In this document: positions 1-11,500 of the stretch, piece after piece
Layout: every line of letters starts with the position of its first letter
Position numbering within the stretch: the stretch's first letter is position 1
Assembly (NCBI RefSeq): GCF_945859705.1
Contig: NC_079135.1
Location: 17,362,501 to 17,426,500, forward strand
Source: Episyrphus balteatus
Lineage: Eukaryota; Arthropoda; Insecta; Diptera; Syrphidae
Direction: 5' to 3'
DNA length: 64,000 bases
Program-made: the position numbers and the translations under genes
The notes under the pieces: model-generated
Databases searched by the model: none
Told to the model about the DNA's origin: nothing
What the model saw: only the letters and a program-made list of their open reading frames with translations

Positions 1-59
1 ATTACAAAACTCCACCTCACATAAATCAGTTTCGTTGAATTTATTCTTATACCACTGTT

Positions 60-105
60 TTTTGTTTGTGTGTGTTTTTTGTATTTGTGTGTGTTTGTGT
101 GTAAA
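60..105. repeat. TG-rich microsatellite
   Basis: Interrupted (TG)n/(TTTG)n tract: blocks of TGTGTG separated by short T-runs. A simple-sequence repeat with no other feature attached. Confidence 0.75.
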
Positions 106-720
106 ATCACAAAGAGACTAACTACCTCAGTTTCGTAACGCTTCAATCATAAGCGCATTCCATACAGAGCTCAGAGCTTCAAAATGGGGGGTCCTATACA
201 TGTGTTACCCGTTCCTCAGTTTTTCTAAAAACTCCTTTTACCCATCACCACCACCACCACAATTCAAATAGTTACCATATTTCTCCAAAGGGAATCCATC
301 CCAGGCATCAGGAGCAAAGTGTATTTTCTGTGTGTAATAAATACATGCATAGGAAGGGTACCCAAAGTGCCAAGGACAAGGAGTGAGGAAGAGGATACCT
401 CTCTGACTCTGCTCCTGACGAAATGATATGTGATGATGGTTATCCCAAAAGACTGCTGGCTTCTCTGGCATAAATATGCTCTGACAAAAATTTGAATATC
501 AACGTCTCCACTCGTTTCTGATGTCTTTCATCTGGATGATATGTGTGTTCTCTCTCCTTTTAACTAGATACAAACAGATCCTAGTCCCAAGCACACTCTT
601 AGCTTCATTATATACACACCGAAAATATTCCAGAGATCCAGATTAATGCCCATGAGACAGGTGTGATTGTCTTAACAAGATGTAAGCTGTCAGATTTGAT
701 AGATTCACATCATCGTTACG

Positions 721-775
721 TCGACAGCGACAACCTCGACGACGACGATGAGAGGAACGACGAGGACGATGACGA
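721..775. repeat. GAC/GAT trinucleotide-rich tract
   Basis: Imperfect GAC/GAT/GAG trinucleotides across about 55 bp, immediately followed by an 18-A homopolymer near 785. On the plus strand one frame reads acidic residues, but no start codon or recognisable domain precedes it. Confidence 0.6.
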
Positions 776-1055
776 AGTTTTCATCAAAAAAAAAAAAAAA
801 AAAATGGAAAATCTTTGAAGCAACTGTAAAAGACATTAAAACATCCTTGGCGTTAAGAATTTTTTAAAATTGTGTTTTCAGATAGATTTATCTTTATTTT
901 TGACAAATTATTTGTTGAATTGCTTAATTTTGTGTAGTATTAATATGAAAATAAATAAAACAAAATAAAATAAAATTTAAAAAATTTAAAATAAAATAAA
1001 AAAGAAAAGAACAAATAAAGACCATGTATGGTACCCTTGGAACATTATATTTAAT

Positions 1056-1990
1056 GATTTTCAAAAGTTATGCGCTTTCATCCAGGATGAAACATTACAA
1101 AATAGAATTTTTTCAGCAAAATTTAAGACTTCACGAAGTTAAAAGTGTGATTTTTTTAAAGTAATGCGCTTTCATCCAGGATGAAACATTACAAAAAGAA
1201 ATTTTTTATCAAGAATGAGGACTTCACGTGATAAAAAGTGTGAAACATTACAAAAGATAAAAAGGATGAAACATTACAAAATAGATATTCTTCATGAAGA
1301 ATAAGTAATGCGCTTTCATCCAGGATGAAACATTACAAAATAGATACACTTCATCAAAAATGAAAACTTCACGGGATAAAAAGTGTTATTTTCAAAAGTA
1401 ATGCGCTTTCATCTAGGATGAAACATAACAAAATTAAAATTCTTCATGAAAAATGAGGACTTCACGTGGTAAAATGTGTGATTTTAAAAATTAATGCGTT
1501 TTCATCCAGGATGAATGAATACAAAATAGAAATTCTTCATGAAAAATGAGGACTTCACGGCGTTAAAAGTGTATTTTTGAAAAGTAATAAGTTTTCATCC
1601 AAGATGAAACATTACAAAATAGAATTTCTTCATCCACAATGAGGACTTCACGGGCTGAAAAGTGTGATTATTAAAAGTAAAGAGCTTTCATCCAAGATGA
1701 AACATTACAAAATAGAAAGTTTTCATCAAGAATGAAGACTTCACTGGGTAAAAAGTGTGATTTTCAAAATTAATGCGCTTTCATCCAGGATGAAACATTA
1801 CAAAAAAAAAATTATTCAACAAGAATGAAGACTTCACGGGGTAAAAAGTTTGATTTTAAAAAGAAATGCGCTTTCATCCAGGATAAACATTAAAAAATAG
1901 AAATTCTTCATCAAAATTGAAGACTTCACTGGGTTAAAAGTGTGATTTTCAAAAGTAATGCACTCTCATCCAATGAAATAAAATAAAGAC
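1056..1990. repeat. 93-bp tandem repeat array, about 10 copies
   Basis: The core GCGCTTTCATCCAGGATGAA followed by ACATTACAAAATAG recurs, with the CATCC of successive cores at 1079, 1173, 1317, 1410, 1503, 1596, 1689, 1782, 1875 and 1967. The step is 92-94 bp except one of 144 bp, where an extra partial copy is present. A second conserved block (GAGGACTTCACG...AAAAGTGTGATTTT) completes the unit. The array ends abruptly after 1967, where the core is truncated. No open frame persists through the units. Confidence 0.95.
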
Positions 1991-3280
1991 AACTTTATTT
2001 TATTTTACCCTTATAACATAATTTATGAAATCCATAAAACCCGTTTCCAATCAAGATTTATACACAAATTTATTTAATAAATTCGCAAAGTACGTGCGAA
2101 ATTTTTCCATCATGATGATGACTACTTAATTTTTTAGATCGTATCACATCCGAAATGACTTCAATTTTCACCCTCAACCGTTTACACATTCAAACCCTAA
2201 TTTATCTCAAAGAAAAATCATCTTTTATTTCGGTAATACTCTCTTCATGTAAGCTGCGATTTAGAAATTTAAACACCTTCTTTTAGTCCTTTAGAAAAAG
2301 AAAAATAATCTTTGAAAAAAAAAAAACCATATATCCGTAGCCTGAGAAAAGGTCGCAAGATTTCCTGTAAGCAGGTAAAGTACATCTATACACAAAATGA
2401 TGAAAAAAGAGTCAAACATAAAATCTCATTCCGGATATGTTCCCAAAATAACAACAAAAAAAACGCATGTTTTGCAAAATACTCCAAGGACCAATGTGCC
2501 AAGTCAAAATACACTAAGGGTAGTGTTCCACATCCCCACATATTCCACACAACCACGATTATCATTCAGTTTCATCAGCGTAAAGATTAGGAACCATCGC
2601 ATTAATATTTCATGAAAATTTTGGTATATTTACCTCCAATTGGATTTTGTGCCCAGAATTCTTAAGTGCGTACGCGTGTGGAACAGAGCGGAGGCGACCC
2701 CTGAACCTGAATTCATTCATTGAAAATGTGTGAAAGCGATGTGTGTAAGTAAAGAAAAAAAAATTATTATATTCTGAAAATTCACTATGCCGCGCCGCAT
2801 TGTCATCATCATCATCAACATCGTTGTCGTCTTTATCAGGAATATACAACAACAAGATTGAAAAGAAGGAAGCCCAGGATATGTGTTAAGGAAAACGAAA
2901 CATCATCATGGGTAAACGCCTCCTGCTCGTTTCATGGTTAGAAACGCTTCTTTTTGAAAGTTCAGGGCCAAGCAAAAAAAAAAAACGGAAACCTTACAAA
3001 AAGAATAAAATTTCACAGATTGTATTCACATTCATCGCATTCCATCTTTTCACCTTTATTTTTTTTCTTTTTGAGAATGAAAATGCGGGAGGAGACGGTG
3101 ACATTACTTACTGCTTTTCTTATGCCTTTGTGAATATTTGAGATCTTTCACATTTTTTTTTTTTTTTTGTTTGTAAGTTCTACAATATTTGTGTCAAAGG
3201 CAGTGACATAGAAAAGGAATTCATATAAAAGTTCATAGTTTTTGTGAATGTAGAATTTTAATTTTTTTTAATTTAGAGCG
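1991..3280. other. Noncoding stretch, no gene recognised
   Basis: AT-rich DNA with several poly-A runs (around 2315, 2745 and 2975) and a T-run near 3155. A few short ATG-initiated frames exist, all low-complexity and A-rich. A CAT/ATC trinucleotide patch occurs near 2800-2820. Nothing matches a known gene or element. Confidence 0.4.
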
Positions 3281-5000
3281 TCACGTTAAATTCAAACTTT
3301 TTGAAATTTCAAATCCCCTTCGCATTGGATACAATTGGGACCTTAAGAAAATTCACGTTTTTGGGGTCATTCTGTTCAAAATTCTAAACCCAATAAAAAC
3401 AAAACTACGCATGTAAAATTTATAAAATATACATTTGTGTACTTTCCTATACAGTTTGGACCTTAAAATAATTCACCCTCAAAAAAACAACGATTACTCA
3501 GTTAAAATGCGTTTTATGGAAGTCAAGCTTTACAAATTCCAAACCCCATAAAATTAAAACTATGTATCCAAAACATATAAAAAAACACATGTTTTTAATC
3601 TACTATACAGTTGAGACCTAAAAAAAAAAATTCATCTTAAAAGATATGCCATGTTTTTGCACAAACGACGATTACTCAGTCAATATGAGTCATTTTGGGG
3701 TCAAACTTTGCAAAATTCTAAGCCCCATAAGATAAAAATTACTCACCCAAAACTAATAAAATATAAATTTTTGTACTCTTCTTTTAAGTCGCCTTAGCAG
3801 TGGATAAAATCGGGACCTTAAAAATATTCACCTAAAAAAAAAATTGCTATGTTTTCGTCTTTTTGGGGTCAAACTTTGCGAAATTCCAAACCCCATTAAA
3901 TCAAAACTACGCACCCAAAACATATAACATATAAGCTATTAAGTCCCCTTAGTAGTGAATACAATTAGGACCTTAAAGAAATCACCTTAAAAAAATATGC
4001 TATATTTCTGTCTTTTTGGGTTTAAACGGGTTGGGGTCGAAATTCTGTATGTTGCAAAATTCTGTATTCAAAATACTGTATGCCAAAATACTGTATGTCA
4101 AAATTCTGTAGGTATGTGCAAAATGCTGTAGGAACAAAATTCTGAAAGTCAAAATTCTGTATAGCAAAATTCTGGTTGGTCAAAATTCTGTTTTGTAAAA
4201 TTCTGTACGGCAAAATTCTGTAAATCAAAATTCTGTAAAAATGCTGTAAAAAAATATCGTTTTGATAATGTAAAAAAGTGCGCGTTCATACAGTATTTTG
4301 ACGGTCAGAATTTTGTATTTACAGTATAATGACGTACAGAATTATGGTACTACAGTATTTTGATCCCACAGAATTTTGTCGTACAGAATTTTGACAAGCA
4401 GAATTATGACCCGCTCCCGGGTTTAAACTTTGCGAAATTCCAATCCCCATAAAATCAAAACTACGCACCCAAAACTTATAAAAAAAATACATTTTTTACT
4501 CTTGGGACCTACAGTTGGGACCTTAAAAAAATTCTCCTAATAAAACATGCTACGTTTTCGGAAAAATAAAATCAAAACTACGCACCCAAAACTTATAAAA
4601 AACATATCTTTTACTCTGCTATATCTACAGTCGGGACCTTAAAAAAATTCTCCTTAAAAAAATATGCTATGAACGATTACTTAGTCAATATGCGTCTTTT
4701 AGGGGTCAAACACTTTGCAAACTTCCAAACTCCATAAAATCAAAACCACGCATCCAAAATATATAAAACAAAAATTTGTTGACTCTTTTATAAGATTGGG
4801 ACCTTAAAAAAATGCGTCATTTTGGGTTCAAAATTTTGCAAAATTTCAAAAACCCAAAAATCGAAACTACGCATCCAAAACTTATACAAGATACATTTTT
4901 GTACTCTGCTATTCAGTCCTTTTCGTATTGGATAAAATCGGGACCTAAGAAAATGTTTCTAATGGTCTTAAACTGCAGCCATAGGTAAAGAGGTCAAAGT
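3281..5000. repeat. Degenerate direct-repeat field (GGGACCTTAAAA family)
   Basis: Blocks recur in the same order: GGTCAAACTTTGCAAAATTC, CCCCATAAAATCAAAACTAC, GCACCCAAAACTTATAAAA, then GGGACCTTAAAAAAATTCAC, then a variable segment. GGGACCTTA-like blocks occur near 3339, 3459, 3614, 3813, 3969, 4518, 4634, 4797 and 4943, giving a step of roughly 115-200 bp apart from the interval widened by the foldback insertion. Copies are diverged and partly truncated, so this looks like an old tandem array. It is the insertion host of the foldback element at 4028-4418. Confidence 0.85.
4028..4418. mobile_element. Foldback element with iterated CAAAATTCTG, exact 10-bp TSD
   Basis: The left end GGGTTGGGGTCGAAATTCTG is matched by the inverted right end (reverse complement GGGAGCGGGTCATAATTCTG). 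The left half is about 15 iterations of CAAAATTCTGTA-like motifs spaced 14-18 bp; the right half carries the same motif inverted (CAGAATTTTG). The element is flanked by GGGTTTAAAC on both sides (4018-4027 and 4419-4428), and removing it restores the surrounding repeat unit. There is no coding capacity. Iterated subterminal repeats with 9-10-bp duplications are known from FB-like and Mutator-like elements; assignment to either is inference. Confidence 0.9.
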
Positions 5001-5879
5001 AAAGTTTATTTTTGAGCTAAAAATATCCCATTTTTACAATACCTCATTTTTTAACATCATATAAACAAAACATTCTGCCCAAGTTCTGTCATTAACAAAA
5101 TCCTTCAATACAAGCGTCACATTACACCTTTCCCACCTTCAAAATAACACCTCTTATACATCCCACATTATTTGACTTTGAACAAAAGAAAAAGAAAAGC
5201 TCTTTTTATATGCTCTTTTGAAAGATTAGATACCTTCTATATTCGCAAATTGATTTCAAATGGTGTGTCATGTCCCACGTGAATTGCTCACAGATTTACC
5301 TTACATATATCTACAAGGACTATACATACCTTCCTGTTTATGATAAACCAAAATATCAACAATGTTCCATCGGTTTTCCAATCGAGTGGTGTGCTTAAAA
5401 CATCTCTCTCGCACAATATACCTTCTCCTTGCTGATCTTCGACCCACTAACTTAGGTATACGAAACCAGAGTGAAATCACATCAATAGAACTATATATGC
5501 ACAGTAAAAATATAATGCCACAGGCTGTAACAATATAAACAGAATTTTAACCCACCCCATCATTGATGCCGAAAAAAAACCAAAAATCCTTCGATCATAA
5601 TAATAACAATAACAACAACCTCGTCGTCGAACAGCAATATAACCTAGTACACTCCTTGCGAATAACCACAAGAAAAGTGTAAGAATGGGGCAAGAGGATA
5701 TTGGAGACATATGAAAAGCAGAAGCATTAAAAGACCAATCCAAATATGAAGGAGTACCAAACAAAGCCAGCGAAGCTTTTTAGTGTGACCATCTGTTTTT
5801 TTTTTTTACTTGATAACGTCTTATAAATCGGTGAACCATCCATGGAAAGTGACGCCATTTTCTCCCGCTCTGCCTGAAT
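5001..5879. other. Noncoding unique-looking DNA
   Basis: No gene recognised. A 95-codon minus-strand frame (5764-5477) is hydrophobic and Tyr/Cys-rich but has no known domain and no coding-like neighbours. The stretch is non-repetitive at the scale I can inspect and includes a poly-T run near 5797. Confidence 0.35.
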
Positions 5880-6120
5880 TTTTTGGCAGCATGAATTCTA
5901 AAGGATTTTTCAAAAATTCAATCATTAAATAGGGTAAAAAGGGGTAAAACGAAATTGCAAAAAAATTTCTATTTTCTAAACGCGACGTTGTAGAAAGTTG
6001 AATTTTTTTTTAAACGATAGATAAATTTATTGTAAGGCCGACAAAGATTTTAAAAAAAATTGTAAAAAACGTTTTTTAAACTAAAAATTTCGACATGATT
6101 GGCTTTAAAAAAGTCTTACT
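5880..6120 (+). mobile_element. Helitron-like family fragment, opposite orientation to 14.5-16.3 kb
   Basis: The segments TTAAATAGGGTAAAAAGGGG, TTGTAGAAAGTTGAATTTTT and ACGATAGATAAATTTATTGT follow each other here. The same three blocks, reverse-complemented and in mirrored order, occur at about 15110-15200 and 16035-16140. This is therefore a diverged fragment of the same dispersed family. The rest of the stretch to about 6460 is A/T-run-rich and may be part of it, but I cannot align it. Confidence 0.65.
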
Positions 6121-8775
6121 TTTTTTTTGTGGGCATTGTACAGATATGATTGAAGCATCATATTAAAGCTGAAATAATTAGCTTTGAGATAATTCAAAAT
6201 TTATTGTAGGTTGTTATATAAAAAAATGGATTTTCGGGTGATGGAAGGAAAAAAAAGTTTGATTTTTTTCACTTTTTTCATAAAAAATGATTGTTTTTTA
6301 ATAAATTAATTTTTTACTTTTTGCACATTGTAAAAATTTAACTTTATTTTTATTCTTTAAAAGAGGTTGTTTTAATGGCATAATTTTTTTGTGAGTTTTA
6401 TAAAAAAATGATATAGTGAGAAAATACTTTAAGATTTATTTTTCATTTTTTTTTTTACAAAAGCACACAACCTGTTTTCTCCTGACGTTATCACGTTAAA
6501 TTATCGTCTGTAAACCGACTTTTCGGACAACCACTTTTTTTTAATTGGCTGTGATTTTCCAGATTCAACTACAAATTTGCCGAAATCTTATAACTTTTAG
6601 AACAGGAATGACATTGACAGTAGTTGTCAATTTGACAGTTAAGTTATTGATTTGACATTATAATTGCCTTAATTTAGAGCTTATTGAAGAAAAAGAACTT
6701 TAATAAAATCAACACTATTTTCTACAAAGGATTTTCCCTGGTTTAACATTTTGGAACCTTTTTCAAATTTAAAAAAAATATAGTCACCCTAATTTGTGAA
6801 CTCTAACCATACCTTCATGTATAAAAATCAGTGATACCAGGAAGCAAGGAAAAACATAAAATTATTATGCAAATTGAGTTTTCCACATGACTGAGCATAT
6901 CGATATATACTCGTATGTGTTTTTGGTTGGTGATGGTGATGGTGGTATGTCCTTTGAAGCATGATGGTGTGTGCGTGTGAGGCCATATCACTTCACATAT
7001 GATGTTATATATTCCCATTGGGGCATCACGCGGCAATGGCGCCGCCACTGCCAACAGCGATGATGGTGAAGGAAGAGCATTGGCCAGGGGGAGTGAAGTA
7101 CAACATATATACACACAGCTGAGTGATGGTGTTATTCCCAATCTGATCCATTCCTAAGGATGTCACTGAGATTTCTATTTCCTTTGGGTTTGCTTTTGCG
7201 GTAAAAAGATGATGATGATGATGACGATGATGATGATGATGGAGTAGCATAGAAAAAAAAAACCCTTCAGATTCACTATACTCGTATATGAAGATACGAG
7301 GCGCGATGGCATGAAATGTGAAAAAGTTTCAATCGCAATTGGAATTTTTTTTTTTTTCTTTTACATCATGCTTCTAATAGGACAAGTACTGCAATCATGG
7401 AGTGCAACAAGAAGAAAAAAAAAACACACGTTCAGCATGCTGAAATTTCATTCAATATTTGCTATGCTGTGATAGAGAGATTTTTAAGAAAGCGAAAAAA
7501 AAGAAGCGAAAATTGACTGCAGTATGAGAATCGATAGGTTAAAGCTTATATTGGGATGTCATATGAAGGCAGAGAATGTATATACGTACATTATGGAATT
7601 TTTCTCTAGTAAGCTTTTTTTTAGACCTCATTGAATAAGATGCATACATACATTTGATTGGAGGAGCTGCTTAAAATTAAAAATTAGCTGAAGAAACAAG
7701 CAAACATGCAAAAAGAAAATAGAAGACATACAGACAGATTTACTTGACAGACATGAATATAGATACACAAGAAAGCTATTACTTACAGAAACACAAATAC
7801 AGTTACACCCATACATTAAGAAAGACACAGCGAAAGGCTTAAATACAGGCATACGGATGGGACATATTGACTGTCATACAAACAGACAAGCTTACTAAAA
7901 ATATGTGCATGTTAACACAAAAGATGGCAAACTGATGCTTTTGAAGGTAAAACCTTTAAACTTACTAAAACTTATTAAATGAATATCCAAATCCTTTTGA
8001 TGAGGTTCTTGTCTACATTAAACAACGTTTTCAAAAAGGTATAAACTATATTTATATGACCAGGGGTTTAGTCAGGGCATGCATGGTTTCAAAAAGTCAA
8101 CACATACCTATTTCAAATGATAAAAAACTTTAACCCTCTTGGGGCGCCATCTAGTGTCAAAATAAAAATCTGAAAAAATTAGAGGATTTTTTTTTATTAT
8201 TTAGAAACAGTTTTTCCACTTAGGAACTTGATTCTAGAGAAAAAAAACCTAAATAACGAACGCGCTTATATACATATAGCCAAAAAAAATAGTACGCATA
8301 CACCGTAGTGACCGATTAACGTGTAAATCTTTAAACCAGTATTGTTTTGTTTTTTTGAGTAATTTTTACAGAAAGCTTGTGAGTGGGTTGACTACTGTGT
8401 TACTTTTCTACATCTTTTAAGACCTAAGCGTTAGAAACAAAGTCGTCAAAATGATTTTTTTTTCAAATTCTTCTAAAAAAAAACAGGTTTCAACTTTAAT
8501 TTGTTTTTTCCTTCAGTGAGCTCGTTCAAAAAAGTCCTTCAGAAAAGTAAGACAAGTTAAAAACCTTTTTCAAAAATTATGTAACGTTTTAACTTTCAAA
8601 ATATACAAGATTAACATGAAAATGTTACACAGTTACTCCAGAAATTCTTTTAGATCAAAGAATAAAAATTATTAAAAGCATGCCATTTCATTTACACGCT
8701 GTTTTTCTGTCCCCATTTAATTTTACATAAACGAAACATAATAATTATGCTGCAATGTATTTAAAAAAAAATAAT
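6121..8775. other. Noncoding DNA with a GAT microsatellite
   Basis: No gene recognised. A GAT/GATGAC run lies at 7207-7243. The middle part (6800-7900) has mixed composition, while 8100-8780 is A/T-run-rich. The short open frames (for example 7141-6815 on minus) are shadows of simple sequence or lack any recognisable domain. Confidence 0.4.
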
Positions 8776-8781
8776 AAAAAA
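8776..8781 (-). terminator. Pol III T6 terminator of tRNA-Leu
   Basis: On the minus strand a run of six T follows the tRNA 3' end after 7 nt, with a second longer T-run a few bases on (8761-8770). This is the expected RNA polymerase III stop signal. Confidence 0.85.
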
Positions 8782-8788
8782 GAGTTAA

Positions 8789-8868
8789 TGACAGCGGTGG
8801 GATTCGAACCCACGCCCTTTCGGACTGGTGCCTAAAACCAGCGCCTTAGACCGCTCGGCCACGCTGCC
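8789..8868 (-). tRNA. tRNA-Leu(UAG): tRNA-Leu (anticodon UAG)
   Basis: The minus-strand sequence begins GGCAGCGTGGCCGAGCGGTC and ends with CGCTGTC plus discriminator A. The 7-bp acceptor stem pairs with one G-U (GGCAGCG/CGCTGTC). A box (TGGCCGAGCGG) and B box (GGTTCGAATCC) are intact. The anticodon stem CTGGT/ACCAG closes a loop TTTAGGC, giving anticodon TAG, which reads CUA leucine codons. A variable arm of class II type lies between the anticodon and T arms. No intron is present. It is 80 nt with discriminator and no encoded CCA, normal for a eukaryotic nuclear tRNA-Leu. It appears functional. Confidence 0.97.
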
Positions 8869-8881
8869 GTTGAAAATAACA

Positions 8882-9076
8882 GTTATAACTGCAAAAGTGA
8901 CACATTTAATTTTAGCTTTTCCGAATTACTTGTCTCCTTATGATTTGAGATTAAATAATGTTCTATTTCAATCGACAAATAATTTTTAAGTCTTTTTTTT
9001 TAGAATAAGCGACAAAATCATGGAGTTGGAAAATTTAAGTTTTAGACGTTTTTACTCGCTCTATAATATTCAATTA
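8882..9076. other. Upstream flank of tRNA-Leu
   Basis: Short AT-rich stretch 5' of the tRNA gene, ending at the TTA target duplication (9074-9076) of the neighbouring hairpin MITE. No other feature is seen. Confidence 0.4.
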
Positions 9077-9215
9077 TGGCGTTTTCGATTGGAAGTCTGG
9101 AAGCGTCCGGAATCATTCTGAACAAGTTTTATTCACACAAAACTATCAGTTTTGTGCGAATAAAACGCTTTCAGAATGATTCCGGACGCTTCCGGACTGC
9201 CAATCAAAAACGCCA
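9077..9215. mobile_element. Hairpin MITE with TTA target duplication (PIF/Harbinger-like)
   Basis: The 139-bp sequence is a near-complete palindrome. The left arm TGGCGTTTTCGATTGG, then AAGCGTCCGGAATCATTCTG, is repeated inverted in the right arm ending CCAATCAAAAACGCCA, with a tiny centre near 9146. It is flanked directly by TTA on each side (9074-9076 and 9216-9218), the TWA duplication typical of PIF/Harbinger elements. It has no coding capacity. If transcribed it would form a roughly 65-bp hairpin. Family assignment rests on TSD and structure only. Confidence 0.85.
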
Positions 9216-9284
9216 TTAGTTTCGTGTTGAAAAAAATATTTGAGGTTTTCAGCATGACGAGGATGAAGGAATCCTAGAGTGGGT

Positions 9285-9400
9285 TTCATTGGTATGCCCG
9301 TCTGTTCTTCTATTTTGTAAAAATTTCCACTGCCTTAGCCAATTTTCTTCAAATTTAATTGATATGGAATTCTGAAAGTCGGGATTGTAAAAATATCAAT
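9285..9400 (+). repeat. repA fragment (5' part only)
   Basis: Contains CCGTCTGTTC, the TTTTCTTCAAATTTAATT block and TGGAATTCTGAAAGTCGGGA, which parallel the 30240-30340 segment of the fuller repA copy at 30.2-31.1 kb. The remainder of repA is replaced by the AT-rich element that starts near 9400. Confidence 0.5.
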
Positions 9401-9872
9401 AAAAAAATGCATTTTAAATTAAAAAAAAATAATATTTATTGCAAATAAAAAAAATGTATTAAAAAAAATATTTATTTTAACTGAAAAATATTTGCATTGA
9501 AAAAAAATTATTTATTGCATACACTTTGCATTAAATATTTTTTTTTTCAATGCAGAACATTTTTTATTTGGAATAAAATTTTCTTTTCAATGCAAAATAT
9601 TTTTATTTGCAATACAAATTTTATTTTTAGTTGCAATAAATATTTTTTTTTAATGCAAATGTTTTTCAGTTAAAATATATATATTTTTTTTCAATGGAAA
9701 TTTTTTTTGAAGAGGTGTTGTATGGCTTTTCATACTTGCAGGGAAGCTGCCTGTGTTATCAGTTTATACTGAAGGTTTTGAATGATTTTTTTTTATTTGC
9801 AATTAATATTTTTTTTAAATTTGTATTGGAGAGCAAATGCATTAATAATAAAACGATTTTTTACAACCCTGG
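9400..9872. mobile_element. AT-rich foldback-like element with GCAATAAA/TTTATTGC subrepeats
   Basis: Motifs such as TTATTGCAAATAAAAAA and AATATTTGCATTGAAAAA fill the left part, and their inverses TTTTTTTTCAATGCA and TTTTATTTGCAATA fill the right part, ending in TTTACAACCCTGGTTAG. A second locus with the same architecture and end (AACAAACCTGG) is at 23150-23825. This suggests a non-autonomous element built of inverted subrepeats. No TSD could be fixed because the flanks are themselves A/T-runs. Confidence 0.6.
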
Positions 9873-10545
9873 TTAGAACGGAATTTTTTTTCGAAAACAG
9901 CCATTTCTATTTTGATTAAAAACACAAAAACAATCAAAATTTAGTTTTGTTTTCTGTTAACGAAAAAAATAATTTTTCTTTAATCATTTATAACTTTATC
10001 TTCCCGAACGGTTTTTTTTTATTTCTGATTTCTTCCCAAACCACTCATTTTAATAGAATACTTAATTTACAAGAAACAAATTTTTGACTTAAAAAAAATA
10101 CCTAATTTTCTTTCAAATGTTGAATCGCTTTGAAATTTTTTGTATTTATTGATTCATTTGTTCAAAAATGGCTTCAAGGGACAACAATGGTCAAAAATTA
10201 ATTTCCGAGAACTTAGTTTCTGCGAACGCTCTTAGATTCTGAATGAAAGATATTGCATTTCTCATATATCCATATAAATTTTAAACATTTTTTTAATTTT
10301 TAGTTGACTGTTCTTTATTTTACCACAAAAATTAAAAAAAAAAGAATTAAAGTGCTTGAGTGTTAAAATTTTTTCTGTAAAAAATCAGATAAATATTTTG
10401 ATTAAACTTTATAAGAAAAGAAAAACAAATATAAAATTGTTAATAAAATCGTGTTCTTAAAAATTAAAGTGTTGTATAAAAAATATGTTAGTTGTTAAAA
10501 AAATTTTAATCAACACATTACGATATCGTTTAAAAAAAATTCGTA
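9873..10545. other. AT-run-rich noncoding DNA
   Basis: Dominated by A and T homopolymers; no open frame of interest and no clear repeat relationship was found. Confidence 0.4.
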
Positions 10546-11500
10546 GTTCAATTTTTGAAATAAATAAAATTCGCGACTGGGAATACAAATTGCTAAAATT
10601 TCTAAGACTTTAATAAAAATTTTTTTAAAAAACACACAAAATTCATTTTCAAATGAAAAAAAAAAACAACTTTTCAAATGAAATTGAGCTTCAAAAAAAG
10701 CATGCAGTTTAATAAATTTCATAAAGATGCATTTTTAGAAAAAAAATTTTTTGAATCGTTAGAGCCGTTTTTTAAAAAATAATTTTTTTTCAATAATTTT
10801 TTGAAAAAAAAAAAGTTATTATTTGGTATTCCATTTTGTGAAAATTATTAATCAACACCTAAAACTTAAATTACAAAAAATTCAATGACCTGGTTTCGAA
10901 AACTCAATTTTTTTTTAAATCCAAAAATTATTTTTTTTCAAAATTTTATTTTTAATTTATATTTGGGCAGTATAAATGTTTTTTGCATAAAAAAAATTTG
11001 TTAAAATTAAACCAATGATTTGGGAGATAGTTAGAAATTAAAAAAAAAAAACCTTCTATGGAAGGTACCGTTAATAACAATTTAAAGAAAAAAACCTTTT
11101 CCATCAAATTATTGACCTTGTCCCAAAACTAATACTAGAATTTTTGATCAAAATCGTAGGAGCGGTTTTTTAGAAAATTTATTTTTTCAAAAATTGTTTT
11201 ATGACAGGTACCTACCGTCATTTTTGGTCCAAAACTTTGTACGGGATCCAAAGACTGGTACTTACCAAGTTTGAAGTGTATCAACTCTGCCCTTTAGGCT
11301 GAAGCTCCTTATACAGACAGATTGACAGACAGACGGACTTTTCAGCCCTACTTTTTTCGTATTCTCTATCATCGTAATGTTGTTTGATTGTCATCTCAAC
11401 TTTTTTTTGTACGAATGTAGGTACATATAATTTGATATATCGCAAGTAAAAAATGGTACCTATGGGTGTATTAAAAATTTTGTTAAATTTTAAATTTACG
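10546..11500 (-). mobile_element. repA copy, minus orientation
   Basis: The minus-oriented end is marked by AAATAAAATTCGCGACTGGG near 10560, equivalent to AAAATGCACGACTGGGTCGC in other copies. The opposite end has GACAGACAGACGGACTT near 11325 followed by ATCGTAATG and the TATATCGCAAGTAAAAA tail (about 11450). In between are TCGTTAGAGCCGTTTTT-like and GGCAGGTACCGTTAATAA-like blocks shared by all copies. No long open frame. It is a dispersed noncoding repeat of unknown class, about 0.8-0.95 kb when full length. Confidence 0.75.

Larger units (their letters stand above)
1..1055. other. Noncoding unique-looking DNA with simple repeats
   Basis: No convincing gene is seen. The stretch is less AT-extreme than the repeat blocks and shows no internal duplication. 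It contains a TG-rich run (60-105), a GAC/GAT-rich run (721-775) followed by an A18 tract, and an AAAT-rich patch (950-1015). An ATG-less open frame at about 606-867 is acidic (Asp/Glu-rich) through the GAC/GAT run and then reads lysines through the A-tract; I do not call it a gene. Confidence 0.5.

Noticed and set aside
606..869. ATG-less open frame with an acidic run then poly-lysine, preceded by a possible acceptor (CACACTCTTAG)
   Set aside because: The acidic and lysine runs come from a GAC/GAT tract and an A18 homopolymer; no donor, partner exon or domain is visible.
5477..5764. 95-codon hydrophobic minus-strand frame
   Set aside because: Could mimic membrane segments but composition reflects T-rich DNA; no family resemblance.
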